A stretch of 15,602 nt of DNA, from NCBI GenBank assembly GCA_045402695.1, contig JAWPNA010000400.1, positions 1 to 15,602 of the forward strand, given 5' to 3'. The notes beneath the pieces are model-generated. The model searched no databases and was not told the origin of the DNA. It saw only the letters and a list, made by a program, of their open reading frames with translations. This document shows positions 1-8,600 of the stretch, piece after piece (position 1 is the first letter of the stretch; every line of letters starts with the position of its first letter). The position numbers and the translations under genes are program-made. The stretch comes from JAWPNA01 sp045402695. Lineage in GTDB: Bacteria; Acidobacteriota; Polarisedimenticolia; JACPZX01; DASXTC01.

Positions 1-624
1 CAGCGCGCAGGAGTCGCAGGCCCCGCAGGCGGCGTCGTTGTCCTGGTAGCAAGACCAGGTCAGGTGAAACGGCGCCCCCATCTCGATGCCGCGCCGCACG
101 ATCTCACTCTTCCTCATGTGGATGACGGGCGTCACGATCCGGATGGCCGTCTCGGGCCGCGTGCCCGCGTCCACGGCCGTCTCGAACGCGTCGAAGAACG
201 ACCGGCGGCAGTCGGGATAGCCCGAGGAATCCTCCTCGACGGCGCCGATGTAGACCGAGCCGGCAGAGAGAACCTCCGCCCACGCCACGCCAATGGAGAG
301 AAGCTGCGCGTTGCGGAACGGGACGTACGTGGGGGGAACGCCGCCACGCGCAAGGTCGGCCGTTGGAACTGGGATCGCGGGGTCGGTGAGGCTCGACCCG
401 CCCAGGGTCTTCATGTAATCGAGGCAGGCCGCGAGCTTGAGAGACACGCCAAAATGATCCGCCACCGCGGAAAAACAGGCGAGCTCCTTCTCCTCGGTAC
501 GCTGGCCGTAGCTCGCGTGAAGGAATGCGGTGCACTCCGGGCCATGGAAGCCCACGGCGATGGCCGCTGTCACACAGGAATCCATGCCGCCGCTGACCAG
601 CACGACCGCCTTCGCTACCGGCAT
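1..624 (-). CDS. queC: 7-cyano-7-deazaguanine (preQ0) synthase QueC, C-terminus cut by window edge
   Basis: QueC converts 7-carboxy-7-deazaguanine to preQ0 with ATP and ammonia, in the cytoplasmic pathway to queuosine and other 7-deazapurines. The first 208 residues are present. They begin MPVAKAVVLVSGGMDS, carrying the PP-loop SGGMDS (residues 11-16) that binds ATP. A YGQR-x-xx-EL segment follows, and near the window edge a CysX7CGACDSC cluster supplies the four zinc ligands known in the family. QueC is usually about 220-230 residues, so roughly 15-20 are missing off the left edge. An in-frame TAG lies directly before the ATG at 624, so no earlier start is possible. A weak GGGG stands 7 bases upstream of the ATG. 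The gene follows the four-helix protein after 16 bases and shares the operon with queE. No key residue is missing in the visible part. Identification is firm. Confidence 0.95.
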   Translation of the reverse strand, partial: MPVAKAVVLVSGGMDSCVTAAIAVGFHGPECTAFLHASYGQRTEEKELACFSAVADHFGVSLKLAACLDYMKTLGGSSLTDPAIPVPTADLARGGVPPTYVPFRNAQLLSIGVAWAEVLSAGSVYIGAVEEDSSGYPDCRRSFFDAFETAVDAGTRPETAIRIVTPVIHMRKSEIVRRGIEMGAPFHLTWSCYQDNDAACGACDSCAL

Positions 625-640
625 CTATATGCCCCGGCCG

Positions 641-1012
641 TCAGACGGCCCCTGGCGTCAGCGCGGCGAGAATCTTCCGGTGGATCTCCTCGAACGCCTC
701 CACTTGCTCCGCGCCGAGGAAGAAGCGCGATCCGGAGACCAGTACGTAGTGGCGCAGCTCGGACAGCTTCGCGCGAACCTCGCCCATCGCAGCGGGCGAA
801 AGGTCGCCGGGTCCGCCGGGCCCCCCGGGTGCATGCCGCGACAGCCCCGATGCGATCAACGCTCCTAAGTCCACCGCCGCCGCACGCATGCGGGTGTACA
901 GAACGGGGATCTCGTCCGCGGGGAAGCGGTCCTCCATGTCGTAGATCAAGCCGGTCAGTCGGCTCACGCTCACGTACAGCTCGTGGCTCTCGAAGCCCGC
1001 AGCAGTGGACAA
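641..1012 (-). CDS. Four-helix-bundle protein (S23/TIGR02436-like, divergent)
   Basis: A 123-residue, helix-rich protein. Its N-terminus FESHELYVSVSRLTGLIYDM and the following RMRAAAVDLGALIASGLSR match the pattern of the small four-helix-bundle family first seen as 23S rRNA intervening-sequence proteins (typically FxxLxVY...LRRAAxSIxxNIAEG). A C-terminal helix pair contains LSELRHYVLVSG. Length fits the family (about 115-125). Two things are unusual: the conserved N-IAEG is replaced by L-IASG, and a Gly/Pro-rich linker (APGGPGGPGD, about residues 61-70) lies between the helical halves. The start is TTG, chosen because AAAGGAGG lies 8 bases upstream. An ATG immediately after that ribosome site is in another frame. 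The gene sits 16 bases after queE and 16 before queC. The biochemical role of the family is not established; a link to the queuosine genes is inference from position. Confidence 0.75.
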   Translation of the reverse strand: MSTAAGFESHELYVSVSRLTGLIYDMEDRFPADEIPVLYTRMRAAAVDLGALIASGLSRHAPGGPGGPGDLSPAAMGEVRAKLSELRHYVLVSGSRFFLGAEQVEAFEEIHRKILAALTPGAV

Positions 1013-1020
1013 TCCAGCAT

Positions 1021-1027
1021 CCTCCTT
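1021..1027 (-). promoter_or_regulatory. Strong Shine-Dalgarno site that fixes a TTG start
   Basis: On the minus strand the bases read AAGGAGG, then eight bases, then TTG at 1012, which opens the four-helix protein. An ATG directly touches the site at 1020 but has no spacing and lies in a different frame, so the TTG is the credible start. The site falls between the queE stop and this gene. Confidence 0.7.
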
Positions 1028-1028
1028 T

Positions 1029-1664
1029 TCACACTCCCCGACGGTCCGCGCCCCAGATGTACTTGTGAATCTGGAGCTGCAGCCTCGCCGTCACTCCATC
1101 CTCCTTCATCCACTCGGCCAGATCCCTCGGATCCAGCGTGCCGTGCGCGGGCGACAGCAGCACCTCGACGGCGGGCGGAACGTTCCGGGTCCTCAGCACC
1201 TCGCGCGCCCAGCGGTAGTCATCGCGCCCCATCAGGACGAACTTCACCTCGTCGCCGGGCTTGAGGCGCGTCAGGTTATCCCACTCCATCGCGGCCGATT
1301 CACCGCTGCCCGGCGTCTTGACGTCGAGGATGATCCTCACGCGCGCGTCGACGAGCGAGACATCCAGCGAGCCGGAGGTCTCGAGCTGGACCTCGAAGCC
1401 GGCGGACGCGAGCCTCGCCATCAGGGCGTGTACATCCTCCTGCAGCAGCGGTTCCCCTCCGGTGATCGTGACGTACCGGCATCGGAACCGCGCCACGGCG
1501 TGCTCCACTTCCGCCACGCTCATCGATCTGCCCTCGTGGAACGCATGCGCGCTGTCGCAGTAGACGCAGCGCAGGTGGCAGCCGGTCAGGCGCACGAAAA
1601 CGCACGGCAGGCCGGCGCGCGTGGATTCCCCCTGGATGCTGTGGAAGATCTCGTTGACGATCAC
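1029..1664 (-). CDS. queE: 7-carboxy-7-deazaguanine synthase QueE (radical SAM)
   Basis: QueE is the radical SAM enzyme that contracts the ring of 6-carboxy-tetrahydropterin to 7-carboxy-7-deazaguanine, the substrate of QueC. The 211-residue product fits the family length. It opens with (M)IVNEIFHSIQGES, the family N-terminal signature. It then carries CHLRCVYC at residues 29-36, the CX3CX2C cluster that binds the 4Fe-4S centre, and TITGGEP (66-72), the SAM-binding GGE motif. KFVLMGRDDYRWA and a terminal QLQIHKYIWG follow, also QueE-like. The start is taken as GTG at 1664 because it begins exactly at the conserved N-terminus and its GTGA overlaps the nfo stop codon. The open frame runs further upstream only as an overlap inside nfo. 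Translational coupling to nfo is likely. QueD is not in this window. Confidence 0.95.
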   Translation of the reverse strand: MIVNEIFHSIQGESTRAGLPCVFVRLTGCHLRCVYCDSAHAFHEGRSMSVAEVEHAVARFRCRYVTITGGEPLLQEDVHALMARLASAGFEVQLETSGSLDVSLVDARVRIILDVKTPGSGESAAMEWDNLTRLKPGDEVKFVLMGRDDYRWAREVLRTRNVPPAVEVLLSPAHGTLDPRDLAEWMKEDGVTARLQLQIHKYIWGADRRGV

Positions 1665-2551
1665 GCGTGAGCTTTCCCGGCCTGAGCTCGCTTCGGTCCG
1701 CGGCGCCCCACGAGACCCCTGAGGACGGCCAAGTTGACCCGGTCTTCCGCGCAGTCTTCCCCTTTTGGCGTCTCGAGGAGCATCGGAATGCCGTCGAATC
1801 GGACGTCGTTCATCAGCCAGCGGAAAGCGTCCCTGCCGAGGAACCCCTTGCCGATATGCTCGTGCCGGTCCACGCGGCATCCGAGGTCCTTCTTGCAGTC
1901 GTTCATGTGGAACGCCTGCACGGTGGAAAGCCCCACAATGCGATCGAACTCCTCCATGACCGCGTGGTAGCCGCGCTCCGTTCGCAGATCGTAGCCGGCG
2001 GCGAAGATGTGGCACGTGTCGATGCACACGCCCACGCGGTCGGCTGACTCGAGCCGCTCGCGGATGCCGCGCAGGTGCTCGAACCGGTGGCCTACGCTGT
2101 GGCCCTGCCCGGCGGTGGTCTCAAGCAAAACCTTCACGCGATGGCGCGGCCTGGCCGCGAGCAACCGGTCGAGCGCCCAGGCCACGCGGCCGATGCCCGC
2201 CTCCGCTCCTGAGCCGACGTGGGAGCCCGGATGCGTGACGAGGTACGGGATGCCGAGCGCCTCGCAACGGTCGAGCTCTTCGCCGAAGGCGGCCGCCGAT
2301 TTCTCGTACAGTTCCTTGTCGGGCGACGCAAGGTTGATGAGGTAGCAGCCGTGCGCCACCACGGGCGAGATCCCGCGCTCGATCTGGCTTTGCCTGAACG
2401 AGAGGATCGCCTGATCATCCAGGGGCTTCGCGCGCCACTGGTTGCTGCTCTTGGTGAAGAGCTGCACCGCGTCGCAGCCCACCTTGGCGCCGCGGTCGAC
2501 TGCGAGGTGCACCCCACCCGCGATCGACATGTGCGCCCCGAGGATCTTCAT
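1661..2551 (-). CDS. nfo: Endonuclease IV (AP endonuclease Nfo)
   Basis: Nfo cleaves DNA 5' of abasic sites and removes blocked 3' ends in base excision repair. The 296-residue protein starts MKILGAHMSIAGG and keeps the TIM-barrel zinc motifs in order: THPGSH (106-111), LETTAGQG (143-150), CIDTCHIFAAGYD (176-188), FHMND (214-218), VDRHEHIGKG (227-236) and LLETPKG (258-264). Expected metal ligands are all visible: H67, H107, E144, D178, H181, H215, D228, H230 and E260. Numbering is within one or two of the E. coli enzyme. The ATG at 2551 forms an ATGA overlap with the stop of the preceding TIGR02757 gene, and there is no clear ribosome site, so coupling is likely. A longer in-frame start at 2641 would add a basic, unconserved tail inside the upstream gene and is rejected. 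The C-terminus (about 275-296) is basic and Ala-rich. Confidence 0.96.
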   Translation of the reverse strand: MKILGAHMSIAGGVHLAVDRGAKVGCDAVQLFTKSSNQWRAKPLDDQAILSFRQSQIERGISPVVAHGCYLINLASPDKELYEKSAAAFGEELDRCEALGIPYLVTHPGSHVGSGAEAGIGRVAWALDRLLAARPRHRVKVLLETTAGQGHSVGHRFEHLRGIRERLESADRVGVCIDTCHIFAAGYDLRTERGYHAVMEEFDRIVGLSTVQAFHMNDCKKDLGCRVDRHEHIGKGFLGRDAFRWLMNDVRFDGIPMLLETPKGEDCAEDRVNLAVLRGLVGRRGPKRAQAGKAHA

Positions 2552-3420
2552 GACAGCGTGCACACGGCCAGCAGGCCGCAACCGGCGCACTTGATCGGAT
2601 CGCGACGGCGAGGGCAGGCGGCCAGAATCCCCAGGCGGCACAGCGCGAAGTCATACTTCACCGGGTCCTCGGGATCGATCTGCCGCAGCCGCCCGGTCAC
2701 TTCCTCAGCCATCTTCCAGTCCACGGTGCGCCGCCGCGTGAGGCCCAGGTACGAAGCGATCCGCGACACGTGCGTGTCGAGAGGGATGATCAGTTGCGAC
2801 GGGCTGACGTGGCGCCAGACACCCAGGTCCACACCGTCGTCCGGCCTCACCATCCAGCGCATGAAGAGGTTCATCCGCTTGCACGTGGAACCGTCCCGCG
2901 GCGAGGGAAGAAAGAAGCGAACCCCGGCTGTCGCCGGCAGCCTGTCCCGGGAGTAGTAAGGCGAGCAATCCAGCGCCAGTGCGCGCGCCGCGAAGGAGGA
3001 GAGCGCCTCGCCGACATCATCGTGCGCAGGCGAATAGCCGAGCGCGAAGAAGGCCCCGATGGAGCCCGCACCTTCCATCATCTGCCTCATGTAGTGCAGC
3101 AGCAGCCCGACGTCGCGCGCGTCGTTGAACCGGTGAACGAAACCGCGCAGCAGCCGTCGTCCGGTGGGCGGCTCGAAGCTCCTCACGAAGTCGGCGGGAT
3201 GATCTCCCATGAGCGTGGCCAGCCGCGCGACGCTGGACTGGATCTGAGCGACGCGGCCGTAGGCGAGCGCCGAGGCCAGGAATCCGATGACCTCACGATC
3301 CTCGCCTTCGGGGTATCGCCGCGGGAAGCAGATCGGGTCGGTGTCGAGGAAGCTCGCGCCGTAGCGGTCGTAAAGCTGATCCAGGCAGGTCTTGAGCTCG
3401 GCGCGGGAGATCTCAGACAT
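2548..3420 (-). CDS. TIGR02757/DUF2400 family protein, HhH-GPD-like with C-terminal Fe-S cluster
   Basis: A 290-residue member of TIGR02757 (DUF2400), a family of unknown function with features of endonuclease III-type glycosylases. The N-terminal half has the signature DPICFPRRYP (28-37) and EVIGFLASALAYGR (43-56). The centre has CKRMNLFMRWMVRPDDGVDLGVW (180-202). IIPLDTHVSRIASYLGL (211-227) aligns with the DTHV element carrying the catalytic aspartate of the HhH-GPD superfamily (here D215). Cysteines 269, 278, 281 and 287 (CX8CX2CX5C) resemble the 4Fe-4S loop of endonuclease III, with a slightly longer first spacing. The helix-hairpin-helix LPGVG-type turn of true glycosylases is not visible. 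GGAG lies about 5 bases before the ATG. The gene overlaps nfo by ATGA, so a nucleic-acid repair role is attractive but inferred. Confidence 0.85.
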   Translation of the reverse strand: MSEISRAELKTCLDQLYDRYGASFLDTDPICFPRRYPEGEDREVIGFLASALAYGRVAQIQSSVARLATLMGDHPADFVRSFEPPTGRRLLRGFVHRFNDARDVGLLLHYMRQMMEGAGSIGAFFALGYSPAHDDVGEALSSFAARALALDCSPYYSRDRLPATAGVRFFLPSPRDGSTCKRMNLFMRWMVRPDDGVDLGVWRHVSPSQLIIPLDTHVSRIASYLGLTRRRTVDWKMAEEVTGRLRQIDPEDPVKYDFALCRLGILAACPRRRDPIKCAGCGLLAVCTLS

Positions 3421-3439
3421 AAGCGCTCCGAAAACGAGA

Positions 3440-5068
3440 TTATCCCCCTCCCGCGGGAGCTGTCAACGCGGGCTCCACCTCGTAGATCCTCACGCCGGCC
3501 TTGTCATACAGCCCGCGAAGAGGCAGCGCCGGATCGATCGCCCCTCTCGCCTCCTCGTGTGTCCCGACGTAGACGTACCGGGCCCGGGAATCGGCCAGGA
3601 TCCCCAGCTTGTCCGCGATGGGGACCTCCGGAGCCAGAAGAGCCAGGATGTGCATCTTCCTCTCGCGGTACTCCGGACTCATGAACCAATGGCCGACGTG
3701 TACCTTCTTGCCGGACAGCCACGGGATCCGGTTGCCTGCCCAGATGCCGCTCAGCACCGTTCCATCGGGCTCATTCTCGAGCCACCTCATCGCCTCGAGC
3801 TCGGCCGCGGGCATGAAGATGTCCGCCTCGGACCTCGTGTAGGGCATCTCTTTGACCAGTATCACCGGCGCGTCAAGAAAGAGCAGCATCGCGCAGGCCA
3901 CCTGGATCCTGGTCGAGCTCAACGCCCGCCGGAACGGCTCGTGCCGATCCATAAGATGGAAAAAACCCAGCGCGGCGAGGATGGCCAGCGGCGGGAAGAC
4001 CAGGTACTGGAACTTGACGCCGGCGTACAATGGGTTGATCGAGAGGAAAAACGCCGCCGCGAGCCAGGAGAGGACGAGGTCGGATGGGGGATCGGCGTCT
4101 CGCGCCGCCTCGCGGATGCCGAACCAAGCCAGCGGAAGCAGCGCCCCGTACGTCAGCGGGTACCACCAGAAGGAGAAGTGCATCGTCCACCTGAAACCGC
4201 CTTCGCTGTTGGTCCTGAAGACCTCGTCGGTGCGCGCCCACAAGAGGTACGACGCCACGGCCAGGAACGAGAGGAGACCTGGAAGGGCGCGCTTGAGATT
4301 GGATTTCGCCCGATCCCAGTCGGGCGCCTCGAGGCGCGCGGCCGCGACGAGGATCGGCATGAATGGAAGCATCCCGAAGGTCAGGTAGGCGGCCATTCCC
4401 GAGTAGGGGTGCAGAAACCAGGTTAACGGAAGGAGGACGGCGGGCGCTATGGTGCCCGCCTTCCTGCCTCCCAGCACGGCTCGGCATGCCAAGCTCATCG
4501 TGAGCGCCGCCCAGATCCAGGGAGGCACCGCCATCGAGCCGAAGGTGGACCAGTTCCAGAAGTGGTCGTTGGGATACTCGAGGATCCTGGCCCAGGGGGC
4601 CACCGTGGCGCGCAGCACGGTGACGAGCCAGTCGAGCCCCCCCGCGAAGGAGAAGAGAACGGTCGCGAGGAGCCGGCGCCGCCCATCCTTGAAGTAGAGA
4701 CCGGCCAGGTACCAGAACGCCACGATGTAGGCCGTTCCGCCCAGCACACGGAAGAGCTCCCATACCGCCGGGATGGGGGCGCCGGTCACCCTGGCCACAT
4801 TCCCCAGGATCCAGAAGTACAGCAGCAGGAATGAGGGACGCTGCGGGTCGGACGTGAAGGGGTTCTCCATGATCAGATGCCCGGTGTCCTTAGCCTGACG
4901 GATGAAGGCGGCGTACTGGTAATGGTCGCCCGGCATGTAGCGGAAGCCCATGAAGATCTTCTCGGGGGGATGCGCGCTCGCGTACCCCTGCAGGGACGGG
5001 AGCAGGAACAGCATCGGCGGAATGAGAGCGCACAGCAGCACCGCCGCCGGAGGAAGACGCGTCTTCAT
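3440..5068 (-). CDS. Polytopic membrane protein, GT-C glycosyltransferase-like
   Basis: A 542-residue inner-membrane protein, specific function not recognised. A first membrane helix (about 8-26) precedes an extracytoplasmic loop, FMGFRYMPGDHYQYAAFIRQ (39-58), whose acidic and aromatic residues recall the first-loop acidic motif of GT-C enzymes. About eight to ten further hydrophobic spans lie between 80 and 405. A soluble C-terminal domain (about 410-535) follows, with AAELEAMRWLENEPDGTVLS (421-440) and RYVYVGTHEEARG (497-509), the layout common in lipid-linked sugar transferases with a periplasmic tail. The ATG at 5068 is chosen because it follows the upstream TGA by one base and begins a good basic-hydrophobic N-terminus. 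The longer frame to 5311 lies inside the upstream gene. It ends 19 bases before the TIGR02757 gene. Glycosylation or export of the operon's surface proteins is speculation. Confidence 0.75.
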   Translation of the reverse strand: MKTRLPPAAVLLCALIPPMLFLLPSLQGYASAHPPEKIFMGFRYMPGDHYQYAAFIRQAKDTGHLIMENPFTSDPQRPSFLLLYFWILGNVARVTGAPIPAVWELFRVLGGTAYIVAFWYLAGLYFKDGRRRLLATVLFSFAGGLDWLVTVLRATVAPWARILEYPNDHFWNWSTFGSMAVPPWIWAALTMSLACRAVLGGRKAGTIAPAVLLPLTWFLHPYSGMAAYLTFGMLPFMPILVAAARLEAPDWDRAKSNLKRALPGLLSFLAVASYLLWARTDEVFRTNSEGGFRWTMHFSFWWYPLTYGALLPLAWFGIREAARDADPPSDLVLSWLAAAFFLSINPLYAGVKFQYLVFPPLAILAALGFFHLMDRHEPFRRALSSTRIQVACAMLLFLDAPVILVKEMPYTRSEADIFMPAAELEAMRWLENEPDGTVLSGIWAGNRIPWLSGKKVHVGHWFMSPEYRERKMHILALLAPEVPIADKLGILADSRARYVYVGTHEEARGAIDPALPLRGLYDKAGVRIYEVEPALTAPAGGG

Positions 5069-5069
5069 C

Positions 5070-5642
5070 TCACTGCGCGGCGATCGCGATGGCCAGCACG
5101 CGTCCCAGGACTCCGAGCGCTTCCAGCCAGCGCCCCTGGCGCCTGGGTGCGGAGGAGTGCACCATGTCCACGACGCTGCCCACCACGACGGGAGCGGCGG
5201 GACGCGGGTCGGGCCCCGCGCGCACCGCGATGAGGGGCCGCTGATCGTCGCTCTTCTCGAAGTCAGGCACAAGCAGAAAGTCGATCTGCATCCGGTGGCC
5301 GCCGGCGACATGGTAGACCGCCGGCGACTCGAACACTTCGAGGCCGCGGCTGATCCGCAGCGAGTACTGCCCGATCGGCAGGCTCACCTCGAAGCGGCCC
5401 CGGCGCCCGGCGCGAGCCTTCCACACGGCGCCGTCCAGCGAGCTGGTGAGGGTCAGCTCGGCGCGCCGCACCGTCGTGACGCCGTCCTTCAGGTAGACGC
5501 GCCCGGCCAGCAACGAGCGCGGCGGCTCCACGGCCTCGAGCTGAAGCTCCGCTTCCCGCGGGCGCGCAGAGGCCGACGGGCCCACACCGCACAGGGCCAG
5601 GCCGAGCGCCAGGCCGGCCGCTAATCTTTTCACGTTCATCAT
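5070..5642 (-). CDS. Exported protein with carboxypeptidase-regulatory-like beta domain
   Basis: A 190-residue protein. Residues 1-27 form a signal peptide (basic MMNVKR, hydrophobic AAGLALGLALCGVG, cleavage after ASA). The one cysteine in the signal is in LALC, which is a poor lipobox, so ordinary signal peptidase I cleavage is more likely. Residues 44-125 read as a transthyretin/CarboxypepD_reg-like beta sandwich: LLAGRVYLKDG, AELTLTSSLDGAVWKA, GRFEVSLPIGQYSLRISRG, then a closing strand HRMQIDFLLV. A Pro-rich stretch leads to a hydrophobic C-terminus (WLEALGVLGRVLAIAIAAQ, 172-190) that could anchor it in a membrane. The ATG at 5642 overlaps the TGA of the large FG-GAP gene, and a second ATG follows at once (ATGATGA). 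It is one base from the downstream membrane-protein gene. Binding role unknown. Confidence 0.75.
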   Translation of the reverse strand: MMNVKRLAAGLALGLALCGVGPSASARPREAELQLEAVEPPRSLLAGRVYLKDGVTTVRRAELTLTSSLDGAVWKARAGRRGRFEVSLPIGQYSLRISRGLEVFESPAVYHVAGGHRMQIDFLLVPDFEKSDDQRPLIAVRAGPDPRPAAPVVVGSVVDMVHSSAPRRQGRWLEALGVLGRVLAIAIAAQ

Positions 5643-8600
5643 GGCTCGCATCGCACCGTGAATGGCCGCGGCCTGCCCAGGCTGTCTTCGCCCAGGGAGC
5701 CTTCCACACCGTCCGCCCGGCCGGTGGCCAGGTAGAGAAAGGCGTTGCCCGGCTGGAGGGCCGCCCCGTCGGCATACTGCGGTTGCGCGAGGCCGCACGC
5801 CACGGAGGCCAGAGTATAGATGCCGGACGCGCGCAGCGCAGCCGGCGTCGTGAGGTACAGGTTGTAGGTCATCGGGCCAGGTGGCGGCGCTCCCGATCCT
5901 TCAGACGGGGCCCACGAGATCGTCCCCGAGGCTGAGATCTCGATGTCGAACTGCGGGATGGCAGGCGACCCAGTGGCGGCCGCCGTCAGCGAGGCGAATC
6001 GCACGTCGATGGGATCTTCATCGTCGGTATATGTGCACGTGACGGTGTCGCCGGAGCCGACGGCCAGCTCCGCCGGGGTGTTGGGATCGCTCGTGTTGGT
6101 GGCCAGCGACCCCACGAAGACGGCGCTGGTGATCGAGACGGCGGTCAGCAGGGTGGTCTTGGTGTCTGGGAAGGAGCTGACGCAGGTCACCGACACCGTC
6201 TCGGCCGCCAGGGGGCTGAGGTTCTCGTCCCCATCGTCGTCCAGCCGGAGGAAGATCGGGGCGCCGGCCGTCAAGGAACCCACCGTCATGCCGTTGAGCA
6301 CATCGGTAAACTCGAGGACGCCGCTGCGATCGTCGTCGCCGGGATAATTCTCGGGGTTCTGTTCCCCTGCGTCCACGCGCCCGTTTCGGTTGGCGTCCTC
6401 CAGGCCGTCGACCGTGCCTCCCCCGTCGGAGTCGGCCACTGTGGGGAAGGTGATCGTGTTGGGATCCTGGTCGGGAGTAAAGTTGCCGGCGTTGGGATCG
6501 GTGTCGGGGATCACGGGGACGATAATTCCCAGCTCGAGGCCATCGGTGAGCAGATCGCCGTCGGTGTCCGGATCACCCGGGTCGGTCTCCCCTCCGTCCA
6601 CGAAGCCGGTGCTGTTGATGTCCTCGGTGCCGTCCGAGAGGCCATCGTCGTCCGCGTCGGCGTCCAGCGCCGGAGTGAGTGTCGCGTCGTCGAGATCGAA
6701 CTCCAGCGCAGGCCCGCCCGTACCGTCCTGCACGCCGCCCGAAGGCGGGTCGGGCAGCCCGTCCGGCCCCAGCACGCCGGGCGATGTCACTCCCCGCTCT
6801 GTGCCGTCCTTCACGCCGTCGCCGTCGGTGTCGCGGAAGATCGGGTCGGTCTCCCCCGGATCGAGTGCCCCATCCAGATCGATGTCCTCTCCTTCGTAGA
6901 CGGAAGCCGCTCCGTCCGCCATCCCCCCCTCCGCCGGCATGCCCGTGGAGTTCGGGTTGTACCCGTCGATGAAACCGTCGGGAAGCCCGTCGTTGTCGGT
7001 GTCGGCGTCCCACGGATCGGTGGCCGGGGCGTTCGGGTCGCCGTCGGGACGGAAGTTGGGCGAGGTGACGTCGGTTCCGTCGCCGCCGGGCCCGCCGTCC
7101 GGCGTGCCGTTGCGGCCGTTGACGCCGCCTCCCATCAGCAGTCCCAACTCCACTCCGTCAAGCAGGCCGTCACCGTCCGAGTCGGCTTCCATCTGACCGT
7201 CCCCGTCCAGATCGGCCTCCACGGGACTGCTCTCCTTGTCGTTCGGGCCGAAGACTCCGTCGCGGTCGCGGTCCTCGCCTTCAAGCGGCTGCGCGATGCC
7301 ATCCACCGGCTGCCCATTGGCTCCGTCGACCCATCCATCGGGCAGGCCGTCGTCGTCGGTGTCCTGGTCGAGAGGATTCGACTCGCCGGGATCCACCACG
7401 CCGTCCCCGTCCGCGTCCTCCTGCCCATCGCGCAAGCCGTCGAGGTCGGTGTCCGCGGCGGCCGGGTCGGTCTCGGTCCAGATCTCCGTGGCATCCACAA
7501 TGTGATCCAGGTCGGCGTCGCCCGCCACGGCGCCGTTGCCGTCGGCGTCCTCCACCCCATCGGTGATCCCATCGCCGTCGGAGTCGGTGAGCCTGGGGCT
7601 CGTGGTGGAGGCGCCTGCATCGGCGTCCAGGACGAAGCTGGGCGAGGTGGTGTCTGTGCCGTCCTCGCCGGGTCCGCCGTCCGGCGTGCCGTTGCGCCCG
7701 GCCACCCCCGCGCCCATGAGGCCCGCCTCCAGGCCATCGGGCAGACCATCGCCGTCGGTGTCGGCCAGCGCCGGGCTGCTCTCACCGTCCACGATGCCGT
7801 AGATCCCATCGTGGTCCGCGTCCTCCATCCCGTCGGCCAGCCCGTCGTCGTCGCTGTCCTGATCCAGAGGATTGCTCTCCCCGGCATCAAGCGCGCCGTC
7901 GGCATCGCGGTCCTCGAGGCCGTCGACGATGCCGTCGGCGTCGGTGTCGGAGTCGGACGCGTCGGTCTCCGACCAGATCTCCAAGGGATCCACGAGGTTG
8001 TTGAGATCGAGGTCGCCCGCCACCGCGCCATCAAGATCCGAGTCCTCCGTTCCGTCCTCGATGCCGTCGAAATCCGAGTCGTCGCTGATGGGATCGGTCC
8101 TGGAAGCCCCGGCGTCCGCATCGGTCCGGAAGTGGGGTGACGTTGGATCGGTGCCGTCCTCGAACGGGCCGGCGTCGGGGATGCCGTCCAGCCCGGGCAC
8201 GCCGCCTCCCGTCAGGCCGCGCTCGACGCCGTCGGTGAGTCCGTCCGCGTCGGTGTCGTGATTGGAGGCATCGGACTCTCCCGGGGAATCGAGCATTCCA
8301 TCGCCGTCGAAGTCCTCCCCTTCCACTCCGTTGCAGTTGCCGTCCCCGAGCGGGCCGGCATTGGCGCCGTCGATGCATCCGTCCGGCAGTCCATCGTCGT
8401 CGCTGTCCTGGTCGAGCGGATCGGTCACCGTGTCCGGGTGGGAATCGGGCTTGAAGAACAGCGAGAGGCCGGGGTCGGTGCTGGTGAAGGGCGCGTTGGG
8501 GTCGTCGCAGGACACCACTTCGACTCCGCCTCCCCCCTGGCAGGTGAAGCCGAGCTCCGTGCCGTCCTGGATGCCATCGCGATCGGTGTCGGGATCGAGC

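Noticed and set aside
64..1068. Long plus-strand frame of 334 codons
   Set aside because: Antisense to queC and the four-helix gene; Arg/Pro-rich composition with no family pattern, while the minus strand carries clear motifs.
3392..4426. Plus-strand frame of 344 codons
   Set aside because: Antisense to the membrane protein, whose hydrophobic helices account for the coding pattern.
5070..5642. Lipoprotein assignment for the small exported protein
   Set aside because: LALC lacks the small residue normally found just before the lipobox cysteine.
7135..8121. Minus-strand frame of 328 codons rich in Thr, Arg and Pro
   Set aside because: Shifted frame of the TSP3 repeats; the true frame carries DxDxDG motifs across the whole region.
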